A stretch of 64,000 bases of DNA from Elymus sibiricus. Taxonomy: Eukaryota > Streptophyta > Magnoliopsida > Poales > Poaceae. The stretch is taken from the NCBI GenBank assembly GCA_039707655.1, contig CM077671.1, positions 367,004,720-367,068,719 of the forward strand. The letters are read 5' to 3'. Below the pieces are notes generated by a model. The model worked only from the letters and a program-made list of their open reading frames with translations, ran no database searches and was not told the origin of the DNA. Position numbers and translations under genes: made by a program. Shown here piece by piece: positions 22,117 to 32,972 of this stretch (its first letter is position 1; each line of letters starts with the position of its first letter).

Positions 22117-24329
22117 ACGTGGCGCGCACCCGCCGGCGCGTCACCGCTGTACGTAGCATAATGCATGCAACGCGCTGCTTTTCAGAGACAAATATCGATG
22201 GATTTACCAGTGAATATAATATGCAGCTTGTAATAAGATCTCAAGTCCACCAAGTCGGATGGTTCTCACCGAACGGCCGGGAACAAGGCGGCGTCGCTGG
22301 CCAGGCCAGAGCGGCACCTTGGCCTTCTCTCTTCCCTGTTTTTTACATTCCTGCTAAACTATCACACTTCTAAGCTATTTCGTTTGTCAAGAAATCAACT
22401 CCCAACTTCTTATTTCTTTCATTACGTCACGTGGGAACATACCATACTTTCTCGAGATAAGGAATATATTAATATTACGAAGATACTAATTACATTCGGC
22501 GTATCAATAAGATGTCCAAAAACATTAAAGATACACAGTGAAAAGTGAAAAATTTAAACGCCCAAAAACATTAAGGATACACATAGTTAAAAAAAATAAG
22601 AAAGAAAACAAAAGAAACTAGAGGCATCATGATGATCAATCACTAGGAATAATAGCACTTTAACCACTATCGAAGACGAAGACAACATCTGGATTAAAAA
22701 AGACCTTCAAAAGTAACGCCTTCCAAGAATAAGTCAAGATCTTGATTTTTCATTCTGAAGAAAGTCCGAGTTCACCCAAAAACAATGCATTCAATAAAGC
22801 CATTGCCAGGCACGACAAGGCCAGACATTGGGTAAAGATTTTGGTAAAGATTTTGAATTTTCATCCTGAAGAAAATGTGAGTTCGCAAAAGACAATGCAT
22901 CCAATAAGGTCATTGCCGGGTACGACCAATAAAGACCAGACATTGGGTTTTCACCCTGAAAATCGAGACTTGCTCGAGAAGCACCATCAAAATTACAGTC
23001 CTCCAGTGCTGCCGCCCCGCTTGCTGAGGCCGTTGTTGCAAGTCATCATACACCTAGGACGTAGTCTTCATCACATTCAATACACCTTTCCGCCAACGCT
23101 TCAAGACCTCCAATCGCAACCGCCATGACTTTTTTCACCTCTGTCGATGTCTTGAGAATCTTGACTTATTAGACATGTCCCATGACTATGATAAGAAAGT
23201 GAATCTTTGTGACGCGCCTTTAAAACTGTGCCAGCTAATAATATGAGCACGCGTGACCGGAGCCTTTCCAATCTAGATATCCAGTGACAACATATGCCAA
23301 TCCGTATAGATCTCTACCATGCATGGAAGACCGAAACTCGTCAGCGGCCATATCGAAGAGGTCGGCGTCTGGCACAAAAAACGACTTGGGGGACGAAGAA
23401 TACTAGGACCAAACCAACCAAGCGCCTCCACGCCCTGGCCAGTTCACCACCGCAGAAGCCGGAGCCGCCAGCGAGCAGTCGCCAACCACAGCGGCGCCAT
23501 GAGCAGCCTCTGCAAACGAGAGGAGCAGGCACATGGAGCCCAGATCAGGCCCGCACGAACCCCGCCACCCCACATGCCACCGCACCCCGACCAGCCACCA
23601 GCAAGCCACCGCCGCATCCCAGTGGGACCTCCACCCTGTAGCTGACGCGAGCACGAACGTTGGCCACCATCCGAAGGCCACCGCCACAACCTCACCAACC
23701 CGCGGCAAGCCAACATGAAGAACAGGCCCCGCCGCCGCCGGATCCGCATAGGCTTTGCCCGGCGGAGCTCATCGGTGACGGCGAGGGAGGAGGGTGGGGA
23801 TGGGGTGCGGTCTAGGGGACGCGGAGCCGCCGCCCGTGTCGCCCCGGGGAGGGAGCGACGCAAGGGCTGGATCGGTTTTCCCCTGGCGACGCAAGGGCTC
23901 GAGCGGAATCAGCAAAACAAGTCGATCAGAAGCCGGGAACATACTTGTCCTATTATAATCTTATATTTTTCTACAATCCGATATATTTTTACCCAAATGT
24001 ATGTTTTAACTGTGTCGGGAGATGGGCTTAACCTAAACAAGTTGATTGTCTCCCTCCGCCCCATACTTCTCGTTCATCAATCTAATTGGCTAAATATGCA
24101 TTACTTGTTATACAATTTAATACATTTAGAAACTACATTCCCATATGAATCCATATGCTTTTCATGAAATAGCACATTTGTAGATGGTCAAATCAACGAC
24201 CTAAACTACACGCATGTCTTATGCGCCGAAACGAAGAGAGCACCGAAACGGAGAGTGGTAGGAGTCAGAATAAGGTTGAGGCTTAAAGATAAAGACAAAC
24301 AACTGACATTTCGGATCTTGTCATTGATT
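22117..24329. other. Intergenic sequence with an unclassified degenerate repeat
   Basis: About 22450-23900 reads like decayed repeat sequence: an AT-rich start, two direct repeats of about 108 bp, then a GC-rich stretch full of CCGCCG and CCACC. The open frames at 23294-23863 on both strands overlap each other, follow GC bias and have no recognisable domain. A Stowaway-like CTCCCTCCGCCCCATA at about 24051 has no partner end. No gene is called. Confidence 0.4.
22738..22955. repeat. Direct repeat, two units of about 108 bp
   Basis: Both units contain, in order, AAGAT(C/T)TTGA, TTTTCAT(T/C)CTGAAGAAA, ACAATGCAT(T/C)CAATAA, CATTGCC(A/G)GG and CCAGACATTGGGT. The first starts at about 22738 and the second at about 22848. 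Confidence 0.7.
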
Positions 24330-25110
24330 ATTACTTATCTTTCACATGTCTATTAATTTACGGCGATGTGAATATTCCTATCATTTCCCCACTATTCAAA
24401 TGAGACCCTTTCCTAATAACTCAGAGCCCAAATTTCACACCAAATAGATGAGGTATCGGAAGAAAAAACCGTATCTAAAAGTTCCCATTCGAATTATATT
24501 TGGATTTTCGCACTTGCACATATGCTATCAAGTCTTTGTAATAGCCACCATCATGGTTTCGCTAATAAGGCTTGGTTGAAGAGTTTCATATCACAGAATC
24601 CAATTCCACCCGTTCATTTAGGCTTAACATTTTGTTCACATGATATCCAATGCACTTTGTTCCGCCCTTCTTTGTTGTCCCACCAAAATTCTCTAATGAG
24701 ACGCTCATACTTTTCGCAAGAATTAAGAGTCATTTTGAAGAAACCTATAGAGTAAACTATAGAGCATGTATCCCATTTGACATAGACTTCCTTCTCAGCA
24801 TGCGACATTTATCTTACATTAGATGAATCTTTACATGATCGACTGGAAATTATAATCTTTCATTCTGCCTTCAGGTGTCGGAAGACCAAGATACTTGCTC
24901 TCAAAAGTGGAAGTATGAACTTCCAAAATATTTTTAATGCATTGTTGGACCTTAGTCGGGCAGCATACTAAATAGGATGGAGCATTTGTTACTACTCAAC
25001 AATTGACTCAACGCCCTCTCAAATAGATCCAAGTTATGTTTGATTGCCAAGGCCTGGTCAACTGAAGGTTTTAAAAAGAGCAAAGCTATAATCCTCAAAG
25101 AGAAGGTTCG
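24330..25110 (-). pseudogene. LINE (non-LTR retrotransposon) reverse transcriptase fragment
   Basis: On the minus strand the sequence translates, with frameshifts and stops, to the distal part of a plant LINE reverse transcriptase. In 5'-3' order there is an A-x-x-I-K-x-x-L-x-x-F-E-R-A region (about 25050), a K-Y-L-G-L-P-T-P-E-G-R block (about 24880-24910), an F-W-W-D-N-K-E-G-R-N-K-V-H-W-I-S block (about 24640-24695), and then G-G-I-G-F-x-D-M-K-L-F-N-Q-A-L-L-A-K (about 24550-24610). The first half of the RT and the endonuclease are missing. It is a dead fragment. Confidence 0.75.
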
Positions 25111-26006
25111 ATATAACAGGTTGTTCTGAGAAGTTTTAGTTGGTATTTTTATTGGGAAAAGTTTTACCCATCTGGCTGATTTCAGTCGAGGTCCAATTGC
25201 TTCCACTGGGTGACACGTGTCCATGGGCCCCAGGTTGCTTTTCCCTTGCTGTTTTATGTTTATCCTCATCCACACATTCCTTCGTCATGTTTTCTTCTTC
25301 CCCCGAGAACTCCGTCGCCAGTAAACTCACGAGATCCCACTTTGTGACGCTACTAGGGAGGAGAACCAACATGCTTGCCAGGCTGATTCATCGCTCCTGC
25401 ACTCGTCGACTACCATAGTGTTGCAAGGCAACCATCGAGGAGCACCCACGTTGCAAGCTACCGGTGTTATCGCAACTATTGCAGTAGCCGTCGACCGCTG
25501 CAAGGTCGGACACCAAACTTTGTGCCCTGTGAGCCGACCTCGGTCTAGTGTGAACGGGTCGTCGAATGCTGCAATCGAAAGGGTCGAGTCGGCTAAGATG
25601 ATGTGAGCCGGCCGCTGCAGCCTCATCCATGTTGCAAGTCGCGTTGCCGCCAAGATGCTGCAAGTTGTGCTGCAAAGAACAAGACCATTGGGTGCTTCAA
25701 CGAGCGTCGTCGGTGCTGCAGTGGAGCACTAGTGCAGCAAAGCTGCCGAAACGATGCCATGAACTTGCTCTTTGTGTTCGAGCAACGATTGCATCTCAAG
25801 GCGGTATCAATACCGGCGACCAAACCCATAGTTATGTTGGAGCCGAGGAGGTGGGAGGGGGCGTAGAGTTTTTGTTGTGTCAGGACAGAGGTAGTAACAT
25901 GAAAAGTTAGGATTGAGTGAATAGGGTGAGGCGGCCCCACCCCCGTGAAATTCAGGTGGAGGATATAATTGTATTTTTTTAGTTTGTTTTTTTTCTTACA
26001 TGTTAC
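25111..26006. other. Unclassified GC-rich sequence with many TGCAAG/TTGCA motifs
   Basis: Open frames occur on both strands between 25330 and 25940, none with a recognisable domain. GTTGCAAG-type words recur in both orientations, as in a decayed repeat. No gene is supported. Confidence 0.35.
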
Positions 26007-26158
26007 GACCTCCGTCCTGATTTATTGGTCCCCTTAATAGTATTTTGTCACAAATTTTGACCATCGATCTAATTAACAAAATATTAATGCATGTCATAAA
26101 AATAGTATCAATGAAAACTATGTTCAAATAAGAATCCAACGATATTTTGATAACATGC
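26007..26158. mobile_element. Truncated Stowaway-type MITE
   Basis: The end CCTCCGTCCTGATTTATTGG and the following CAAATTTTGACCAT match the left end of a common Stowaway family. The inverted partner is missing: the sequence stops after ATAACATGCATG where the second half should begin. Confidence 0.65.
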
Positions 26159-26164
26159 ATGGAT

Positions 26165-26270
26165 CAAGTCCGCAATGCACCACCAAGTGGCACCGTTGGG
26201 ACGTCATCTAGCCGGTTTGTTGCCGTTGGGCTGCTTGTTTGGAGCAAGTCCGCAATGCACCACCAAGTGG
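26165..26270. repeat. 80-bp spaced direct repeat
   Basis: A 26-bp sequence beginning CAAGTCCGCAATGCACCACC occurs at 26165-26190 and 26245-26270 and is followed in both places by CACCGTTG, with a one-base indel. Confidence 0.75.
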
Positions 26271-26364
26271 GCACCGTTGAATCCGACTACATGAGTTATT
26301 TTTCACATTGTAGTTTAAATGTTTTCAAGCATGTTTCATATGTTGACATTGTTTTTTGTTTTGT

Positions 26365-26985
26365 AGGAAAAAATTCCGCAAGAAAGGTACAAGGACATGG
26401 AAGCTTCATGTGATAGGTCATTCAACCTAGAGCATTGTTGGAAATTGCTTCAACATAGCAAAAAAATGGGAGTTGATTGATAAAGAATCCTCATCGAAGA
26501 GAGGCTCACTCACCGAGATGGATGATGATGATGGTCCAAGAAACAAGAACAAACCGGATGGAAACGAGAAGGCCAAAGACAAGATCAAAAGGGAATCAGA
26601 GGCATCAAGCTTGCATGATAAGATAGATATCATGGTGTAATCAAATGAGGTGTTGGCGATCAAGACATTGGAGGCAAAGAAGGAGTTGGCCGAGAAGAAA
26701 ATGCAAGAGAAGCAAGAAAAGTGGCTCTTACTCAGGGAAGAGGGGTTGCGCAAGGCCGTCATTGAGGAGAGGAAAGCCCTTGCCGAGGCTAACAAGGCCT
26801 TGGCCAAGCTTCTTTCAGAGAAGAATAAGATCATGACTATGAACCGCAATGAAATTGACGGCATCATCAAAGAATGACATGATATGGCAAGGAGAGAAAT
26901 GTTGAAGAGAAGGATGATGGCCGCAAGGTCTATAGCTTCGGTGCCGGTGGGGGAATGGGTGGCGGTGGTGGAGAGTGATGATGTT
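26365..26985 (+). pseudogene. NAM-associated / GT1-Myb-like C-terminal domain gene fragment
   Basis: A TTTTGTAG splice-acceptor-like end at about 26353-26367 precedes a frame with the S-F-N-L-x-H-C-W-K-x-L core, then a charged linker with G-N-E-K-A-K-D-K, and, after TAA at 26638-26640, a long Lys/Glu coiled coil. The coiled coil is open from 26650 to 26877 and ends in TGA. This order is typical of the plant NAM-associated C-terminal domain (PF14303 type), found in transposon-derived GT1/Myb-like proteins and PIF/Harbinger accessory proteins. The N-terminal Myb-like part is missing, and frameshifts and stops interrupt the frame. Confidence 0.6.
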
Positions 26986-27206
26986 GACGATGATGGTCAC
27001 GAAGGTGATGGTGACTTTAGCATGAGGTTCTTTTGCGGTTGTGGAGAGCAAAAACGATGACGAAGATGGTGGTTGCTTTTGCATTACGTTCTTTAGCGTC
27101 TTGATCGAAAACTATGGTTTAATTTATGCGCAAACTGTGTTTGATTGTTCAAGTTTGCCGCCAATCGTCGAAATTGATGTCAAATTGTCAAAAAAAAAAC
27201 TTACAG

Positions 27207-27299
27207 TTTGCAGGCTGACGCGGCCCCGACAGAGCAGACCCCGCATCGCGGACCGCGATACGGGCTCTGTTCTACCGTGGCCCGTGTCAGCCCGCAAAA
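27207..27299. repeat. GC-rich fold-back (inverted repeat) element
   Basis: The arms TTTGCAGGCTGACGCGG and, on the opposite strand, TTTTGCGGGCTGACACGGG converge on a perfect central hairpin ATCGCGG-A-CCGCGAT at 27245-27259. It is 93 bp in all and resembles a small MITE. It lies about 170 bp beyond the stop codon of the PAPhy gene and may sit in or just after its 3' UTR. Confidence 0.7.
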
Positions 27300-27469
27300 G
27301 GTGTTTTTCGCGACCACCAAGTCTTTGTCGACTTGAGACAGCCACGCCCATTTTTATTTCCACGCTTCGGTGAACCGTCTATAGTTGACATTATTGCACC
27401 GCGCGATGTACCCAGTAGTAGAAGAACAGTTAACCTCCCGCTTGGGCGAACCGTCTATAGTTGCCCGTT

Positions 27470-29409
27470 TTATCGACCGTGTGCCGGCCTGGTGGAGTTG
27501 TGCTTGTGCAAGCACCTGTCCGGCTCCCGGACAATGTAAATCTCATCACCGGCGCTCCCGTACAGGTCCTGGTTCCTGTGCCATCTCCACAGAGCGTGCG
27601 TCTCGTTCTTCACCTGCGTGAGCACATTGCGTCGTCTCATCTGTCAACCGAACCATACATCTAGTTGGTGAGAGTACTCTTCGACCTTCTTTTCCCCGTA
27701 CGTACCTCCAGGATGCCGTGGCCGAAGCTGCTCTCCCGGTAGGCGCTGTAGTCCGGCTGCCGGTCCCAGCAGAACCTGCCGGATGCCGGGCCGGACGTGA
27801 AGTTAAAGGCGCAGAAGCCGCCCACGAGGGCGTTGGGCTTGGACCGCGGGTCCGGGCAGTGCCCCGGCTCGTCGGCGTGGGTGGTGGCCATCTTCTCGCG
27901 GTTCCCGCCGTCGCCCACCGAGATGTGCACGGGGCCGCACGGGTCCAACGTGTAGTTGAACACCCGGTTGGAGCGCTCGTACGCGTGCACCTGCATGACA
28001 GAGCAAGCAAGTGATCACTCTCGGCTGCTTGCCAATGTCCAGAGAATGGAGGTAGGTCGGGGGTGTGATCGATACATGGCCGGTGAAGGCGATGTCGAGG
28101 CCGTGAGAGTAGAGCAGCTCCTCCATGGCCACTCTCATGCACTCCACCTCCCTGTAGTGAGCCTTGTAGGTGCTGTACCACGGCGCGTGCCAGCCGGCGA
28201 CCAGCCAGGGGGTCACCGCCCTGTCCACCTTCGCCAGGTCCTTCTCCAGCCATCTGTACTGCTCCCCTGACCTGCTGTAGTCGGCGTAGGAGCCGAGCAT
28301 GACGAAATGGATCCCCCCGGCGTCGAAGGAGTAGTAGAAGGGGGACAGGGAACCGCTCTCCGTCGACGGGAATGCGAACCGGGACCGGTAGGCCGCGAAC
28401 GTCTTGTTGCCGATCTGCTCCTCTATCTCATGGTTCCCTTCCACCACCATCATCGGCGTGCTCGACGTCACCGGCTCCATGTACCTCCCCCAGTAATCCC
28501 AGCGCGGCTGGTAGGTTTCGTGGATGGGAGTGGATTTGCCGAACGAACAGGAGTAGCAGTCCGCTCCGGTGCCGTTGGTGAGGTACAGGTTGGCGTAGCT
28601 GACGTCGCCGACGAGGACGACCAGGTCCGGCCGGTTGCTCACCATGTGGTCCACGGTCGAGGTGGTGTTGTACGTGAGTCCGAGGTCGCCGACCACGGCG
28701 ATTCTCCCCGGGTAGCTCCGCGGCCCCACCGCCGGCATCGTCCGGAACGCGTGGACGGCGCTCATCGCCCCCGGGATGGCCGGGTCGCCGCACTGGTAAT
28801 AGTACTTCGTCGCAGGCTCAAGCCCTGCAATGATGCAGGTTTATATTGCATTGTACCCTAAAAACTGCAGAGAGGGAGATTGTGGAGCAGGGGATCAGCG
28901 AACGATGGCGGTCACCTTGGAGGCGGACGTGGTGGATGATGCCGGAGGTGTAGTTCTGGAGGCCCTCGAAGGGGTAGAGCTGGCTGTACACGAGCGCGTC
29001 GCCGGTGGCCTCGCGAACCAAAGAGTCGGCGGCGAGCCCGTAGCGCACGACGCTGGCGACCGTGCGGGGGTCCAGCGGCTTGACGGTGCCGCCCATCTGG
29101 AATTCCCCTGCGAAACCAAGAATCAATGCCATCCAGTCCACGAATCAGAGTCCGGTGAAAAAGCTTACCGGTGATCCAGGAGACCCAGGTAGAGTTGGGA
29201 GCGGCGGAGAGCGCGACGGCGATCTGCTCGGGACCCCAGCCGTTGGCCCGGCGCTGCACCCGGGGGTCCGTGTCCGGCAGGTCCACCGCGTGGCCCCTGT
29301 CTTCGCAAAGCGTCACCGTCACCGGCCGGGACGGGCCCGCGAGCGTCGACGCCGGCTCAGCTGCCGCCGCCACCGCCGCCGCGAGCAGCAGCAGCGACCC
29401 CCACCACAT
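27470..29409 (-). CDS. PAPhy: Purple acid phosphatase phytase (PAPhy), five exons, apparently intact
   Basis: The exons on the minus strand are 29169-29409, 28916-29107, 28824-28076, 27990-27706 and 27613-27470. The four introns (61, 91, 85 and 92 bp) all have GT/AG ends, and the joined frame is open for 536 codons plus TAA. A signal peptide covers about residues 1-18. All five metal-binding motifs of purple acid phosphatases are present: GDLG (Asp191), GDVSY (Asp218, Tyr221), GNHE (Asn275, His276), VAGWH (His357) and GHVH (His394, His396). The last is split by intron 3. The sequence matches the cereal PAPhy phytases, which release phosphate from phytate with a dinuclear metal centre and are secreted or vacuolar glycoproteins of the seed. 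The length is close to PAPhy_b (about 538 residues), but the promoter module resembles PAPhy_a, so the isoform is left open. Confidence 0.92.
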
Positions 29410-29460
29410 GTTGTTGTTGTTGCTTGGCTTTGAGAGGATTGGGATGCTTCTGGCACGAAA

Positions 29461-29466
29461 CTTATA
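29461..29466 (-). promoter_or_regulatory. Likely TATA box of the PAPhy gene
   Basis: The minus strand reads CTATAAG here, 52-57 bp upstream of the ATG at 29409, which would give a very short leader of about 20-25 nt. Confidence 0.55.
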
Positions 29467-29597
29467 GGAATCGGGCAGAGGAGTTTGGGAGCCGGAAGTG
29501 GAATTCGTCCATCGTCTGGAACCTGCCGCCCATCTTGGACCGGCGAGATAATAAACGGGCAAAGTTGCCGCCTGCGCTTTGGTGCCTTCTGAACGTG

Positions 29598-29656
29598 CAT
29601 GCAGCTGCGCTAGCCAAGGTTGGACACCTTCGTGGCTTCGTCCCATGCATGACTCA
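29598..29656 (-). promoter_or_regulatory. Seed-type promoter module: GCN4 / Skn-1-like / RY motifs
   Basis: On the minus strand TGAGTCATGCATG at 29656-29644 combines a GCN4 motif (TGAGTCA), a Skn-1-like GTCAT and an RY repeat (CATGCATG), all overlapping. A second RY core, palindromic TGCATGCA, is at 29596-29603. The module is about 240 bp upstream of the ATG. Such motifs bind bZIP and B3 factors in endosperm and aleurone genes; seed expression is inferred. From memory, grain-expressed PAPhy_a promoters of Triticeae were reported to carry this combination. Confidence 0.7.
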
Positions 29657-30108
29657 TGTTCTACAAAATGTAGCTTGAAATTAAAGAGCAAGCAACAAAG
29701 TATGCAGCTATGGCTCGTCGAGAAAAGTTGAAGCCGGTTAATCTATGCCTACTAATAAAGCAAGGTGATATTTTTGGTTTCGTCCCGCGGTGATTTTATT
29801 GGTTTCGGACACCTCATCTTGTCTGTGCCCGCGTTCGACTTGGGCCTTCATCGTCCATCGTTCGCTTGCCAGGTCCCCGTTCGTCCGTAGTCTGCTTGTG
29901 CTATGTTCACATCCGTCCCGTGTCACGTGTGAACTCCCGTTGGACCAATCGTACATGACTTGGAAATCAATCTGGTCCCTTACCAGGACGAGACTCTATA
30001 TCCCCTTGAGCCGGGAACATAATCGAATTGACCGAGAACAAAAAAGGAATGAACTGATCTGTGGGCTGTGGCTAGCTGCGGACTCGTTTGGCGAGGGCGA
30101 CGGGGCTC

Positions 30109-30726
30109 CTACTGCTGGCCCTCGCGTGCCATGGCATCGGAAGGGCGGCCGACCCGAGGCTCACAACTGGCCTCGAACAGTTCGTAGAGTCGCACAGATT
30201 CCGCTAGCTCTTGATCCTGATCAGCATCGACACCTCGCGTCTGCAAGCCGCCACGACGGGGGTAGAAGAGGTCTGGCGGCGGTCCTTTGAGCGGCAACCG
30301 GGTGCGGCAAGAAACGATGATGGGGAAGTTCCATAGCGGGGAGCGCACAAGTGAAGAGAAGGGACGGCAACGGTGTTGGGAGAAGCCAGCGGCGATGACG
30401 GCTAGCGTGACGACCGCGCAAAGCTTGCGCGTGCCTATGGATAGCATATGATCCACGCGATCCTGGGGCGGAGCGGACGGGTCGAGGCCAGCGGAGGGTG
30501 CTGCCAGCACCTGCTCCTTCCCATAACTGATCCCGTTCCCTGGCATCGTGGACGACGTTGAAGGAGGAGAAGACTTGGGGCCGATGGCCACAGTGGCGGT
30601 GTAGTACCCGTCGATGCCGAGGTCGATAGCAGCCTGTGTTTGTGGCCAATTTGACAGCAGCACAGCAGCGGCAAAGCGGCGAGGAATAGACTGGTTTGCG
30701 GCTGCATGTAGGAACGCTCCCGCCAT
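30109..30726 (-). other. Open frame in the Helitron, possible captured host fragment
   Basis: A 205-codon frame on the minus strand in GC-rich sequence with a hydrophobic stretch near its middle. I recognise no domain, and there is no start context or splice evidence. Grass Helitrons often carry gene fragments, so a captured exon mosaic is the likeliest reading. It is not called as a functional gene. Confidence 0.3.
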
Positions 30727-32641
30727 GTCTCCCCGTCAAAGGCCAAGTCAAGGGAGCGTATTAGCATGCTGGAACGCTCCCGTCATGCCTTCGGTCGAAA
30801 AAAGTCCAGAAGGTGCACACGAGAAGTTTTTTTTAAGAAGCGCATTTGAATTGGCTTGAACATTGCTGCACAACTCAATGTCTTTCTTCTGTTCAAAAAA
30901 AAACTCAATGTCTTTCTCCGTTGTGCGCAGCTTGCTGTAGCATCATGGTCTATGATGCAGAAAGAGTGTTTAGTAGGAACACTGTAGTGCATTTATAGTT
31001 TGTGTGTATTGACTTGATGCAAATGTTCATGTCTAATTTCTGGCAGGGGTACATTACAAATTTATTATGGATCCTGAGAAAATTTGATGTTTGCAATGTT
31101 CGTAACCAGAAGTAATGTATCCTGCCTACATCCACTAAGAGGGTTCTCACTACGATAGACAGTGGCGAGCTAATCATGGATGTCGTCTTACTCCGGATCG
31201 GAAACTGCTGGCCATAACCTGCCGACATGGTGTATAGACAGTACACCGAGGAGGATTTCCTGAGACGAGGACGAGCTCACAATTTTCAGGTTCGGCCTGC
31301 ACGACCAGGTCGTGAAGCTCAGGATCATGGGTGGGTGACGGGCCAAGGTATTGTCAAAGACCGTGCCACAGAGCGAAGCCCGCTTCGCTCGACCCACTAG
31401 CACCGGTCACCAACGCCCAATGCCTGCGGAGGAAGACCTGATGTCTGGTGTTACACCATCACATTGCCCTTTTTCATGACCTGGTCTATTTTTGCCAATT
31501 TCCTACGTCATGTTTGGTGGATTTAGTATCATATTCTTCTTCTTTGTTACTTTTTATTACTCCTTCCAAAAGTGTTGCTCCTGTGGATATGAGTTCATTT
31601 TTTAGTCATCATATTCAGATAATATTCTTTTCTTCCTTCAACAGGAGGAATTCATGGAGTATAGGAATTTTGACAAATTCCCGCCATGTCTCCCCGTCAA
31701 AGGCCAACTCAAGGGAGCGTATTAGCATGCTGGAACGCTCCCGTCATGCCTTTGGTCAGAAAAAAGTCCAGAAGGTGCACAAGAGAAGTTTTTTTTAAGA
31801 AGCGCATTTGAATTGGCTTGAACATTGCTGCACAACTCAATGTCTTTCTTTTGTTCAAAAAAAAATCTCAATGTCTTTCTCCGTTGTGCGCAGCTTGCTG
31901 TAGCATCATGGTCTATGATGCAGAAAGAGTGTTTAGTAGGAACAGTGTAGTGCATTTATAGTTTGTGTGTATTGACTTGATGCAAATGTTCATGTCTAAT
32001 TTCTGGCAGGGGTACATTACAAATTTATTATGGATCCTCAGAAAATTTCAGGTTTGCAATGTTCGTAACCAGAAGTAATGTATCCTGGCTACATCCACTA
32101 AGAGGGTTCTCGCTACGATAGACACTGGCGAGCTCATCATGGTTGTCGTCTTACTCCGGATCAGAAACTGCTGGCCATAACCCGCCGACATGGTGTATAG
32201 ACAGTACACCGAGGAGGCTTTCCTGAGACGAGGACGAGCTCACAATTTTTAGGTTCGGCCTGCACGACCAGGTCGTGAAGCTCAGGATCATAGGTGGGCG
32301 ACGGGCCAAGGTATTGTCAAAGACCATGCCACAGAGCGAAGCCCGCTTCGCTCGACCCACTGGCACCGGTCACCAACGCCCAATGCCTGCGGAGGAAGAC
32401 CTGATGTCTGGTGTTACACCATCACATTGTCCTTTTTCATGACCTAGTCTATTTTTGCCAATTTCCTACGTCATGTTTGGTGGATTTAGTATCATATTCT
32501 TCTTCTTTGTTACTTTTCACTACTCCTTCCAAAAGTGTTTCTCCTATTGATATGAGTTCATTTTTAGTCATCATATTCAGATAATATTCTTTTCTTCCTT
32601 CAACAGGAGGAATTCATGGAGTATAGGAATTTTGACAAATT
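30718..32641. repeat. Tandem duplication of a 0.96-kb unit inside the Helitron
   Basis: Unit A (about 30718-31679) and unit B (about 31680-32641) align end to end with an offset of 961-962 bp and only scattered differences (for example CCAAGTC against CCAACTC near 30746/31707). The junction has TCCC microhomology. Both contain the same short minus-strand frame (31188-31403 and 32151-32366). Confidence 0.9.
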
Positions 32642-32972
32642 ACTAGATTACATCAAGGATTTTTCGGTTAAGACAAATGTTGATAGCATCACTTGACTAT
32701 ATCACAAGTGAGGGTTCTTTGGCACGAGTTCATGAGTTAAAGACATGGAATGCAAAAAAAAAAACTCACGTTGCAACGCACGGGCATTTGTGCTAGTAAG
32801 GTCTAAAATGATCAACACATATATATATCCAGCTCAATTAACAAGGTTTAGGTGGATTAAGGGAAGTCCAAGCAAACTTTCATGGTCAACATTGAAGTCA
32901 ATAAGCAAAGGAGCCCAAACCTAAAAGAGGCCCAACTAGAAAGGCCCATTCATCAATGGATGAAAATGATTA

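Larger units (their letters stand above)
29742..32796 (+). mobile_element. Non-autonomous Helitron with internal tandem duplication
   Basis: It begins TC (A|TCTATGCCTACTAATAAAG) and ends CTAG|T, so it sits between A and T as Helitrons do. A palindrome CGTTGCAACG at 32769-32778, followed by CACGGGC, lies 18 bp before the CTAG end and is the expected 3' hairpin. This terminal sequence is common in grass Helitrons. There is no Rep/helicase gene. The interior has GC-rich, gene-like sequence (30100-30720) and a 0.96-kb tandem duplication. It is inserted 333 bp upstream of the PAPhy start codon. Confidence 0.7.

Noticed and set aside
23294..23863. Proline/arginine-rich frames on both strands
   Set aside because: They overlap each other, follow high GC content and show no domain, start context or splice signal.
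24046..24075. CTCCCTCCGCCCCATA considered as a Stowaway end
   Set aside because: No inverted partner or TA pair was found within several hundred bases.
27546..28253. A 235-codon minus-strand frame, and plus-strand frames at 27718-28861, over the PAPhy gene
   Set aside because: They are other-frame or antisense readings of GC-rich PAPhy exons and introns; the spliced PAPhy frame explains the sequence.
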